A stretch of DNA of 44,656 nucleotides from Pirellulales bacterium (lineage in GTDB: Bacteria; Planctomycetota; Planctomycetia; Pirellulales; Thermoguttaceae), in the NCBI GenBank assembly GCA_016931075.1, contig JAFGFF010000261.1:1-44656 (forward strand). Direction: 5' to 3'. Positions 16,716 through 25,743 of the stretch are shown piece after piece (the stretch's first letter is position 1; every line of letters begins with the position of its first letter). A program made the position numbers and the translations under genes. A model generated the notes under the pieces. The model had not been told where the DNA came from and made no database searches. It saw nothing but the letters and a program-made list of their open reading frames with translations.

Positions 16716-17088
16716 GAAACAACCTTACTGACCAAAAGAAAATGCCAATACCAACCACGAAATGCACGAACCACACGAAAAGAAAAGACAAGAACTACAC
16801 CTGAGTCCACTACGATATTCTACTACTACATCATCATTTCATGCCCAACTTCTGACCTTTGTATAAGTAGTGACACCAAATCGACAATCTGACATGGAGG
16901 AGCACTCTCCGTAGAGGCCAAGGACCAACCGGGTGCTCCGGCCACGATGGAGCGTGGCCCTCCAAGTGTAAGGCGTCACTACTTGTGCGTGAATCAATTA
17001 ATACTTTTCGTGTATTATGTGTGTTTCGTGGTCGGCTTTTGTGGTCTATTGCTTTCCGCCTCGGCGGTTCATGATTTCTCTTGTCGTC
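16716..17088. other. Intergenic region, AT-richer, with one MITE-like element
   Basis: About 370 bases between pssA (its 3' end) and ribE (its 5' end). It is richer in A and T than its surroundings and carries the family D element at 16862-16987. Short AT-rich stretches near 16990-17020 and 16790-16830 could hold promoter sequences for ribE, but none is convincing. No coding content is seen. Confidence 0.6.
16862..16987. repeat. MITE-like element, family D copy 2
   Basis: About 126 bp with ends TATAAGTAGTGACACC and the complement of ACAAGTAGTGACGCC. Inside are GGAGGAGCACTCTCC and its partly degenerate partner GGAGCGTGGCCCTCC. The left flank matches the reverse complement of the right flank of 4613-4736, so the two copies lie in opposite orientation. 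Confidence 0.7.
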
Positions 17089-17913
17089 TCAAAAAAGCGG
17101 CTCTTCCTGCTGCCCCCGGTGCATGATCTTGTCCCACGCGAACCGCACCGGCCCCGTCAGGACGAACGCGCAGCAGACGATCGGCACGGCGTAGCCCCGG
17201 ATGACCATGACGGCGACCAAAGCGAAGACGACGCCCACTACGTGCCCGAAGCTCCGCTGCCCTCGGAAGACCTGATTGACAATGTGCGGGTACGGAATCC
17301 GCGAGACCATCAACAGGGCCAGCACGACGCCCAGGATCGGCAGCGCGGTCTGCAAAATCAGATCGATCTTCGTGGCATACAGCAGGGTATTGTCCGGCTT
17401 GCGGAGCGTGTTGAACAAGATGGCGAATCCCGCCACGGCCGCCGCCGCCGCGGGGCTGGGCAGGCCGCTGAAGTGCATGTGGTCCTCTTCCGCCTCGGTC
17501 GTCTCGACGTTGAACCGAGCCAGCCGCAACGCCGCGCAGGCCACGAACGACGCCGCGATAACCCACACCGCCTCGCGGTGCAGGTATTCAAACCGGGGAC
17601 ACATCTTCACCAATAAAAAAGCGGGCGCCACGCCGAACGTGACCAGGTCGCACAGGCTGTCGAGCTGGGCTCCGAAATCGCTCGTTGTCTTCGACAACCG
17701 AGCGACGTGCCCGTCCAGCGCGTCAAAGATCATCGCCAGGAAGATCAGCCATCCGCTCAAGAGCAGGTGAGCCGACTCCTCGGCGCCGAGCACGAACACC
17801 TCCTCGCCCGGCCGTTCGAGATTGGCCGCCACGACGATGGCGAAGAATCCACAGACCACGTTGCCCAACGTGAACATCGTCGGCAAAACGGCAATCGTGC
17901 GAAGGCGTTTCAT
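17089..17913 (-). CDS. pssA: CDP-diacylglycerol--serine O-phosphatidyltransferase
   Basis: Makes phosphatidylserine from CDP-diacylglycerol and serine in the membrane. The CDP-alcohol phosphotransferase signature is complete: Asp64 and Asp67-Gly68 (FDALDGHVAR), Ala71-Arg72, Gly81, Asp85 and Asp89 (DFGAQLDSLCDL). The 274-residue protein has about eight membrane segments. It follows the psd gene on the same strand with a 4-bp ATGA overlap, so the two consecutive steps to phosphatidylethanolamine are translationally coupled. Confidence 0.95.
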   Translation of the reverse strand: MKRLRTIAVLPTMFTLGNVVCGFFAIVVAANLERPGEEVFVLGAEESAHLLLSGWLIFLAMIFDALDGHVARLSKTTSDFGAQLDSLCDLVTFGVAPAFLLVKMCPRFEYLHREAVWVIAASFVACAALRLARFNVETTEAEEDHMHFSGLPSPAAAAAVAGFAILFNTLRKPDNTLLYATKIDLILQTALPILGVVLALLMVSRIPYPHIVNQVFRGQRSFGHVVGVVFALVAVMVIRGYAVPIVCCAFVLTGPVRFAWDKIMHRGQQEEPLF

Positions 17914-18887
17914 GAGGATACTCCTTCATCAGCGTCCGAAGCATATCGGGCCAGGACCGTGACGCCGGCTTTGACGCGCCGGCCCAGTTTGGTCTCGATC
18001 ACTAAACCGTCCTCGTCCGGCACGATCAGTTCGGTCCGCGAGCCGAGTTTGATCATGCCGAACTTCTCCCCTCGGGCAAGAACGTCGCCGGGCCGCAATA
18101 CGCTGACGATCCGCCGCGCGATGGCCCCGGCAATCGGGCGAACGACCATCCGCCGGTGCGGCGGCGACTCCTCTTCGACGCCCACCCAGAGGTTCTCGTT
18201 GCGAAGCGCGCTCTCGGGATTCAGCGCGTTGAGAAACTCGCCCGGCGAGTAACGCAATGCGAGCACCCGACAGGCCGTCGGCACTCGGTTCAAGTGTACG
18301 TTGAAGATCGAGAGAAAAATCCCGATCCGCACAGCCGGGCCGCCGATGAAATCGTCGTGATCGAGGTGCGTGATCTCGCAGATCTTGCCGTCGGCCGGCG
18401 AGACCAACAGACCGGGCCCTTCCGGCACGCGACGCGGCGGGTCGCGGAAAAACCAAACGATCAGACACAGCGGAATCGCCGGGATCCACGCCAGATACCA
18501 CGCCAGCCACGCCACCAACCCGGTCAATACGGCCAGCGGCACGCTCATTAAAAGCAACTCGGCCAGCCCCCACCGTGCGAACGGCAGCCGGTCGCGCCAG
18601 GCGAATGGATCGTCCGCCGCCGACCATCGAGCCGTGCACTGGTTCACGCAGTATTTCAAGTCCCGCGGATCGAGAACCTCATGCGGGGCGCCGTCGGTCG
18701 TGCCCTGGCGGAGCTGGGCCATCCGGGCGACGTAGCCGGGTCGAAATTGCTTCAGCCACCAGCGCCGCCACCGCCCCCAGGCCAGTTCGATCCGATAGCA
18801 AATCCCACCTCCCGGCTGGACGCTCCGGAGGTTCTCCGGCATCGCCTCCGGCTCGGCACGGGCAACGTCAGACTGGGTCACGCTCAT
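17910..18887 (-). CDS. psd: Phosphatidylserine decarboxylase proenzyme
   Basis: Converts phosphatidylserine to phosphatidylethanolamine. Family motifs: LVSPADGKICEI, FLSIFNVHLNRVP with the active-site His, and the self-cleavage site near the C-terminus, FGMIKLGSRTELIVP, where the Ser becomes the pyruvoyl group. The 325-residue protein is longer than the short Psd form because of an N-terminal extension of about 100 residues of unknown role, followed by two membrane segments (LLLMSVPLAVLTGLVAWLAW and IPAIPLCLIVWFF). I chose the ATG at 18887 (MSVTQSD); a start at 18977 would add 30 residues encoded partly by a palindromic repeat. It is the first gene of the psd-pssA operon. Confidence 0.92.
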   Translation of the reverse strand: MSVTQSDVARAEPEAMPENLRSVQPGGGICYRIELAWGRWRRWWLKQFRPGYVARMAQLRQGTTDGAPHEVLDPRDLKYCVNQCTARWSAADDPFAWRDRLPFARWGLAELLLMSVPLAVLTGLVAWLAWYLAWIPAIPLCLIVWFFRDPPRRVPEGPGLLVSPADGKICEITHLDHDDFIGGPAVRIGIFLSIFNVHLNRVPTACRVLALRYSPGEFLNALNPESALRNENLWVGVEEESPPHRRMVVRPIAGAIARRIVSVLRPGDVLARGEKFGMIKLGSRTELIVPDEDGLVIETKLGRRVKAGVTVLARYASDADEGVSS

Positions 18888-20614
<1,727 letters not shown>

Positions 20615-20638
20615 ACCCGAAACAGCACGGAGGGACCC

Positions 20639-20717
20639 GGAACGGCACGGAGGCCGTTCCCTACAGCGGTCACGGAGACCTTTCCTGATCTGTAGGGAAC
20701 GCCCTCCGTGGCGTTCC
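20639..20717. repeat. REPIN-like palindrome, family A copy 3
   Basis: GGAACGGCACGGAGGCCGTT on the left and TGTAGGGAACGCCCTCCGTG on the right: the arms are in swapped order compared with copies 1 and 2. It ends 15 bp before the ATG of the next gene, replacing most of its upstream region. Confidence 0.8.
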
Positions 20718-20732
20718 TCGGTATCTGATACC

Positions 20733-21935
20733 ATGAAAACCTGGCCGATCACCCCACTGCTCGTTCTGGGCCTGGCAGTCGCCGGACTGCCGCACCGGGC
20801 CGGGGGGGCGGACGTGCGGGCGGTGCCCGGCTCGGTCAAAAAGGTCTTCCAACTGACGGGCGATTTCGATCGGCCGGCCAATCAACCGACGGCGAACCAG
20901 ACGGGCAAGCGGGCCGGCGTGATGGCCACCGATCTGGGCAGCTCGTTCGACACGGGCGACCGGACCTACTTCCTCTTCGGCGACACGATCGGCCGGCCCG
21001 GCAGCCGCGACTGCCTCGCCTGGACCTCCAGCACCGATCCCCAAAAAATCCGCCTCGAGTTTCATCTCGACGAGAACGGCAAATGGTTGCCTTTGACCGT
21101 GCCGGGCATCGGCCAGGGTGGGTTCGAGATCCCATCCTACGGCGTGGCCATCGGCGATGCCCTCTATGTGGTTTTCACCACCGACCACACCAAGCAGAAA
21201 ACCATGGGCCGATCGGTCCTGGCCGTCTCGCGCGATCAGGGCCGCACGTTCTCGCGGCTCTACGATCTTTCACGCGACAAGTTCATCAACGTGGCCCTGT
21301 GGAAGGAAGGCCCCTGGCTGTACGTCTTCGGCAGCGGCGACTATCGGGCAAGCAGCGTGTGTCTCGCCCGGGTGAAGCAGGAGGACATCGAGCGGAAGGA
21401 CGCGATTCGCTACTTCGCGGGGCTGGACAAGCAGGGCCAACCGACCTGGTCGCCCAGCGAGGCCCAAGCCGTGCCGCTCTTCCACCACCCGGTCGTCGGC
21501 GAGCTTTCCGTTGCGTTCTGCCGGCCCTTGGAGCGGTTTGTGATGCTCTACAACTCGAGCCTTCCGTTCGGCATTGTGATGCGCTCGGCCGAGCGACCCT
21601 GGGGACCGTGGTCGGAGAAGGCCCTGCTTTTCGATCCGGTCCGCGACCAGGGCTACGGCCATTTCATTCACCAGCCCCCGGGCCTCAACGGGCCGGGCGA
21701 CACGTTCCACGACCCGCGCCGCCGGCTCCAGCCGGGTGGACCTTACGGCCCCTATCTGATAAACCGGTATACTAGTGGCACGGCCGACCGATGCCGCGTC
21801 TACTTCACCCTGTCGACGTGGAATCCCTACCAGGTCGTCCTCATGCAGGCCGACCTGAAACGAACCGGCCCGAACGACCGCATGCCCCCGATCGTTGCCG
21901 ATCCCAAAAAACTCATCCCAAGAGAAACCCAATGA
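20733..21935 (+). CDS. Secreted DUF4185-like protein
   Basis: A 400-residue exported protein; residues 1-26 form a signal peptide (ITPLLVLGLAVAGLPHRAGG). The body has the features of DUF4185 proteins, which have a beta-propeller-like glycosidase fold: ATDLGSSFDTGDRTYFLFGD (about 66-85), GVAIGDALYVVFTTDH, GRSVLAVSRDQGRTFSRLYD, WLYVFGSGDYRASSVCLARV, and near the end YGPYLINRYTSG with YFTLSTWNPYQVVLM. These suggest carbohydrate binding or cleavage, with no assigned catalytic residue. No Shine-Dalgarno is visible; a palindrome ends 15 bases upstream. The stop overlaps the start of the next gene by 4 bp (ATGA). Confidence 0.82.
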   Translation: MKTWPITPLLVLGLAVAGLPHRAGGADVRAVPGSVKKVFQLTGDFDRPANQPTANQTGKRAGVMATDLGSSFDTGDRTYFLFGDTIGRPGSRDCLAWTSSTDPQKIRLEFHLDENGKWLPLTVPGIGQGGFEIPSYGVAIGDALYVVFTTDHTKQKTMGRSVLAVSRDQGRTFSRLYDLSRDKFINVALWKEGPWLYVFGSGDYRASSVCLARVKQEDIERKDAIRYFAGLDKQGQPTWSPSEAQAVPLFHHPVVGELSVAFCRPLERFVMLYNSSLPFGIVMRSAERPWGPWSEKALLFDPVRDQGYGHFIHQPPGLNGPGDTFHDPRRRLQPGGPYGPYLINRYTSGTADRCRVYFTLSTWNPYQVVLMQADLKRTGPNDRMPPIVADPKKLIPRETQ

Positions 21936-22501
21936 CCACGCTGCTGGAAAATCCCATTCCGATCCTCGTCGCCGGCGTCGTCGTCGAGATCATCCTGGCG
22001 ATCCCTTTCTTTACCACCCGTCGGGCCAAGTGGCTCTTCTGGATGGGTGGCGTCCTCGTGCTCACCCTCCTGCTGCTGTTGGTCGAGCACCTCGTCGTCA
22101 CGCCCCGCGAGGAAGTCGAAACGACCCTGAACGACCTGGCCACCGCCATCGAGTGGAAAACGGACGACCTGGACGCGAAGAAGCAGAAGATTCTGGGTTT
22201 CCTTGCTCCCTCTGCAAAAAAATTGCGACGAAACGCCGAGTATAATCTCGGACAGTACACAATCACCGGCGCGTGGATGCGTGATCTTGAGGTATCCGTC
22301 AATGATCTGACCAGTCCTCCGACGGCAAAAGTCGAGTTCATCGGCATGATTACCGGGAGCACTAAGAGTGGTGAATTCCCATTCAACTCCGTGCCCGTGC
22401 GGTTCAAGGCCGAGCTTCACAAGATCAACGGCCGCTGGCTCGTGGCCAAGTGCAGCCCGCCCAGCTATCGAGGCCAAGAGCTTCCTGGAGACTGGGACTA
22501 G
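21932..22501 (+). CDS. Small bitopic/polytopic membrane protein, 189 aa
   Basis: Not recognised. Two closely spaced membrane segments at the N-terminus (ILVAGVVVEIILAIPFF, about 9-25, and WLFWMGGVLVLTLLLLLVEHL, about 32-53) precede a soluble domain with RREEVETTLNDLA-like PREEVETTLNDLATAIEW and a beta-rich end (YTITGAWMRDLEVSVNDLTS, FKAELHKINGRWLVAKCSPP) that resembles small SnoaL/DUF4440-type domains. The ATGA overlap with the DUF4185-like gene indicates translational coupling and probably a shared role. Confidence 0.78.
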   Translation: MTTLLENPIPILVAGVVVEIILAIPFFTTRRAKWLFWMGGVLVLTLLLLLVEHLVVTPREEVETTLNDLATAIEWKTDDLDAKKQKILGFLAPSAKKLRRNAEYNLGQYTITGAWMRDLEVSVNDLTSPPTAKVEFIGMITGSTKSGEFPFNSVPVRFKAELHKINGRWLVAKCSPPSYRGQELPGDWD

Positions 22502-22863
22502 GACATTTCCCGGATCCATGAAGCTGATTTCCAAGGGTGGCACTCAACGCCGTTAATATTTCGGGTTAAGTTGTTTTTACCGATCCGTGTTAAGCGTGGT
22601 TCTTCGCTACACGGGCCGAAGGCCCAGCCGTTCTCCCAGCCCAGGGTACCGCCCTGGGGACCGGTTGATCGCTGCACCGGATGTATCGGCCCAACGGGCC
22701 AACCGTTAGGCCGAACTGTTGGGCCGTTGGCCCGAAAGACTACTATGTTACCGGCCTGAATCCCCAGGGCGGTGCCCTGGGCTGGCAGAACCAGGCCCCG
22801 TTGGGGCGGATTGAAGTGACCTACCCAGACGGAGTGCCACTCAGACTTTTCATCTGGTTGGCC

Positions 22864-22910
22864 GGGTGCCATGCCCAGACGTCGCTTCAGCGGCGGATGG
22901 GCATGTTGTT
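22864..22910. repeat. Family F palindrome, single arm
   Basis: GGGTGCCATGCCCAGACGTC continuing to CGGATGGGCATG. It corresponds to one arm of 18937-19041 (in reverse complement to that copy's right arm) without a partner nearby, suggesting a truncated copy. Confidence 0.65.
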
Positions 22911-22950
22911 CGAGCATGACGCCAGATAACTCCACAGCCCATGAATACAT

Positions 22951-23032
22951 CTGTAGGGAACGCCCTCCGTGGCGTTCCTGGGTGGTGGCATTCTTCCATG
23001 CTCCGGAACGGCACGGAGGCCGTTCCCTACAG
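22951..23032. repeat. REPIN-like palindrome, family A copy 4
   Basis: CTGTAGGGAACGCCCTCCGT on the left and ACGGAGGCCGTTCCCTACAG on the right. The right arm is of the GGCACGGAGGCCG subtype also seen in copy 3. Confidence 0.8.
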
Positions 23033-23407
23033 TTGTGGGCGCCATGACCGGGTTCGTGGACATGGGTCGCCCAAGGCATCGTTCCTTCTTTACCTAAACC
23101 ACACAATCGTCATATTCCACACAGTCGGCACAAGCGAGGCAAACTCGGTTGACTTTTCGGGCGGTGCGGCCCGGCCGCAATGCTGGGGGTGGTTTATTTT
23201 TGTCTAGCCACGGTTGTTTGCAAGGCGGCTTCCCCAAGAAGGGCCCGCGAACGCAAGGCTTGCCCGATCCGTAGAATGCGAGTGATCGGTCCACGACAGG
23301 GAGGTCGTTCGCCGTGGTTGGCGACGGCCGTGTTCCGCCGGTTGACAGTCGGCGGGGACACTGGTCAGATGAAGGAAATCCATCCCCTCTGTCGTGGAGT
23401 GAGAAAG

Positions 23408-24217
23408 ATGAACCGGCTTCGCGCTTCGATCCGTATCCTCGTGTTGGCTTGTGTCGTTGTGTCGGTGATCGCGGCGATGGCCGCTCCCTCGGCCGCGTGC
23501 GAGTGTCTCGATCGGCTGATGCCGTGGAACTGGTGCAAGGCGCCGGCCGGGTCGACGACGTACGCCGCGCCGTACAATCCGTGCGCCACGCCGGTGGCGG
23601 CTTGCCCGACGCCCTGTGCGCCGCAAACGCAACAGGTTTGCTCCTACGTGCCGCAGACGTGCTACCGGACGGTCTATCAGATGACACCCGTCACGTCGTG
23701 CGTGGCCACGGCCGGTTGCGATCCCTGCACCGGCTGCCCGGTCACGGTGTACCGACCGGTGACCAACTACGTCCGCAGCGCGCAGCTCGTTCCCTACACG
23801 ACCTATCGTCGCGTCTGGACGACGGTGGCATCGCCTTGCGTGTCGAGCTGCTCGCCATGTGCCTCGGGCTACTCGACCGTCTCCAGCGGCTGTTCGTCGT
23901 GCGGAGTCTCGGCGACCAGCGCCACAACGCCCATTCCGGAGAAGCCGCAGACCTACCAGGACAACACGACGCCCGCTCCGTCCGGAACCCAGACGCACGA
24001 GAGTCGGAAAGAGATCATCCACGAGCGACCGCTCGAGCCGATCCCCGTCGAGGGTCAGAAGAGCTCGTATCAGCCCGGCCCCTCGTTCAACGGCCCCGAC
24101 CGGACGACCGCCCGACCCATCCAGCAGACGGCCTATCGCCCGGTGGTCTCACGCGTCTCGTACCCCGCTCCTTCCGCCCCGGTGAACAACGGCGGCTGGG
24201 TTGCGGACCGCGACTAG
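23408..24217 (+). CDS. Cysteine-rich exported protein of planctomycete type
   Basis: A 269-residue protein with a signal peptide (residues 1-30, ILVLACVVVSVIAAMAAPSA) and 17 cysteines in the mature part, nearly all within residues 31-170. Repeated motifs are YVPQTCYRTVYQ, PVTVYRPVTNYV and LVPYTTYRRVW with CxxC pairs (CDPCTGC, CVSSCSPC, CSSC). Short Tyr/Pro/Cys repeats of this kind occur in proteins linked to planctomycete cell walls; that link is from general knowledge and not demonstrated here. The C-terminal 100 residues are Pro/Ser/Thr-rich and low in cysteine. The ATG at 23408 follows GGAG; frames starting upstream at 23180 lack a signal peptide. Confidence 0.8.
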   Translation: MNRLRASIRILVLACVVVSVIAAMAAPSAACECLDRLMPWNWCKAPAGSTTYAAPYNPCATPVAACPTPCAPQTQQVCSYVPQTCYRTVYQMTPVTSCVATAGCDPCTGCPVTVYRPVTNYVRSAQLVPYTTYRRVWTTVASPCVSSCSPCASGYSTVSSGCSSCGVSATSATTPIPEKPQTYQDNTTPAPSGTQTHESRKEIIHERPLEPIPVEGQKSSYQPGPSFNGPDRTTARPIQQTAYRPVVSRVSYPAPSAPVNNGGWVADRD

Positions 24218-24258
24218 CGGCCTGGTCTTGCCGACCTGCCAGGTGCAATAAGATCGAT

Positions 24259-24290
24259 GGGTGCCATGCCCACGCTCGCCGTGGGCATGC
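24259..24290. repeat. Short palindrome related to family F
   Basis: GGGTGCCATGCCCACGCTCG followed by CCGTGGGCATG. It lies in the 275-bp gap before the PII gene, which contains nothing else clear. Confidence 0.6.
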
Positions 24291-24492
24291 GCCCCAGTCT
24301 CGTCTCTGGGCGGCCAGGAGGAACCCCCAAGGTCCCCACCCCAGCACGGCGACCCTTTCCCCGGCCCGGCATCTCCTCCCGGCCGACCCTGCTGGCCCAA
24401 TCGGTGCAAAACGCGTAGAATGGCCGTCGCCCGATCTGGTGTCGGCCAACCGGCCGGCGCCGATCGCACTTGCCACGTTGCACGGATTTGCC

Positions 24493-24840
24493 ATGAAGAC
24501 GGTCATCGCGGTCATTCAGCCGCCGAAACTCAACGCGGTTCGCGAGGCGCTCGAAAAGATCGAGGTGACTCGGATGACGGTCTGCGACGCCCAGGGCTTC
24601 GGCCAGCAGCAAGACCAGACGAACCTCCTGCGGGGCCGCGAGTACAGCTTCCGGCTGCTGCGCAAGGTGGTGTTGGAGATCGTCGTGAACGACGATTTTC
24701 TCGAGCGGACGATCGAGACCCTCTGCCGCGTCGCCCGCAGCGGGCCCGAAGGCGCCATCGGCGACGGCAAGATCTTCGTCGTCCCGACCGGCGACACCGT
24801 CCTGGTGAGCGACGGCTCCCGCGGCCCGGGGGCCGTGTGA
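24493..24840 (+). CDS. PII-family nitrogen regulatory protein
   Basis: A 115-residue PII signal-transduction protein; PII trimers sense ATP/ADP and 2-oxoglutarate and control nitrogen-related enzymes and transporters. It aligns with E. coli GlnB throughout: MTVCDAQGFGQQ (28-39), T-loop TNLLRGREYSF (43-53) with the uridylylation-site Tyr51 kept and Tyr46 replaced by Leu, VVLEIVVNDD, then the B-loop region ARSGPEGAIGDGKIFVVP, which has two extra residues (GP or PE) compared with GlnB. The C-terminal loop ends SRGPGAV. The GlnB/GlnK distinction is not possible; no amtB or glnA is adjacent. The start has no strong Shine-Dalgarno. Confidence 0.93.
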   Translation: MKTVIAVIQPPKLNAVREALEKIEVTRMTVCDAQGFGQQQDQTNLLRGREYSFRLLRKVVLEIVVNDDFLERTIETLCRVARSGPEGAIGDGKIFVVPTGDTVLVSDGSRGPGAV

Positions 24841-24866
24841 AGACCGGCAGCGACAAATCCGCAAGA

Positions 24867-24941
24867 TTGTAGGAGGCGACTCCAGTCGCCGAAAGAGGAT
24901 CCGACGCCCACCTGATCGGCGACAGGAGTCGCCTCCTACAA
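24867..24941. repeat. REPIN-like palindrome, family B copy 2
   Basis: TTGTAGGAGGCGACTCCAGT and its complement ending GGAGTCGCCTCCTACAA, loop about 30 nt. It is 26 bp after the PII stop and 23 bp before the next ATG. Confidence 0.8.
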
Positions 24942-24964
24942 GCCTGCACTCGGATGACACAACC

Positions 24965-25588
24965 ATGAATCCCGACGAGCCCCAGCACGTCCAACCGCGA
25001 CCCCGGTTCCAGTATTCGCTGCGGACGCTTCTGCTGGTCGTCACGGCGTGTGGGCTAGGGTTTTCGTATTGGGTGTGCACGCGACCTGTTCCCCCCTCCG
25101 ATTTCTTTCAGGCTGCTTGTGAGGCTCAAACGGCGGGACTTCGTGATACGCGTTTGATCGTTGGACGGACGCTGGCGAAGGTCCGGAACGACGCGAACCT
25201 CCAAAACTGGCGGACTCCGGACGGAAACGACACCATCCGTGTTCTCAGTCTCAGTGGAGGATCAGGCACTCCTAGAAAGAAAAACAGGGGGATTAAAATC
25301 GCCGTGAATATCATTCTGCCTCAGGAGTTCCACGAGACTTACTACCGCGAGTTCCGAAAGGGCTGGCTCGACCTGCTCGAAGAGACAGATTGCACGATCG
25401 AGTCGGATGTGCCGTTGGCGGACTTCAAGTTGGGATTTGCCCTCACCTACTTGGCGAAGAGAAAAAAAGGTGAACTCCGCGTTCGATGTTGGCCTGGCAT
25501 AATGTCTCAGAGTGAGGATGGTCGCTCGACCGAATACAAAGACTACGTGCTTTATGTGTTTGTTGAAGTCGAGGAGGAAGTGCGATAG
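24965..25588 (+). CDS. Membrane-anchored hypothetical protein with SLRTLL segment
   Basis: A 207-residue protein of unknown function. Residues 14-37 (RFQYSLRTLLLVVTACGLGF) match a short N-terminal membrane segment that I associate with many otherwise unrelated planctomycete proteins. The remainder is soluble and charged (VNIILPQEFHETYYREFRKG, DLLEETDCTIESDVPLADFK). GC content is lower than in the flanking genes. It may be cotranscribed with the PII gene (125-bp gap containing a palindrome), but a functional link is not supported. Confidence 0.72.
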   Translation: MNPDEPQHVQPRPRFQYSLRTLLLVVTACGLGFSYWVCTRPVPPSDFFQAACEAQTAGLRDTRLIVGRTLAKVRNDANLQNWRTPDGNDTIRVLSLSGGSGTPRKKNRGIKIAVNIILPQEFHETYYREFRKGWLDLLEETDCTIESDVPLADFKLGFALTYLAKRKKGELRVRCWPGIMSQSEDGRSTEYKDYVLYVFVEVEEEVR

Positions 25589-25667
25589 ACCGTCGATGGA
25601 TGAATGCTTGACGCGTTGGTTTTTCGCGGCGCAAACAGGGGGCTAACGCCCCCCGCTCGGTTTTCCC

Positions 25668-25736
25668 AATCCCAATCCCCAATCCCCAATCCCCAATCCC
25701 CAATCCCCAATCCCCAATCCCCAATCCCCAATCCCC
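25668..25736. repeat. Heptamer tandem repeat (AATCCCC), about ten copies
   Basis: Eight perfect AATCCCC units at 25681-25736 with two slightly shorter ones before. The minus strand carries runs of four G at 7-bp spacing and could form G-quadruplexes. The array ends 7 bases before the helicase ATG. A shorter array of the same heptamer lies at 41685-41715, also just before a gene. Confidence 0.95.
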
Positions 25737-25743
25737 CGCCCCC

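Larger units (their letters stand above)
22502..23407. other. 900-bp gene-free region packed with short palindromes
   Basis: The largest gene-poor gap of the window. From left to right it holds short inverted repeats (CCCAGGGTACCGCCCTGGGG near 22640, GGCCCAACGGGCC-like blocks near 22690-22735, CCCAGGGCGGTGCCCTGGG near 22763), one arm of family F (22864-22910) and a full family-A palindrome (22951-23032). After 23050 the sequence becomes AT-richer, then leads into the cysteine-rich protein gene. No coding frame is supported. A small RNA or promoter may be hidden here but nothing distinct was seen. Confidence 0.6.

Noticed and set aside
16716-17088. FMN riboswitch before ribE
   Set aside because: The conserved RFN core (AGGGTGAATTC-like and GATTCCG-type blocks) is not visible on the minus strand.
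25668-25736. Minus-strand frame encoding a GDWGLGI repeat peptide
   Set aside because: It is only the translation of the AATCCCC tandem array; no gene structure around it.
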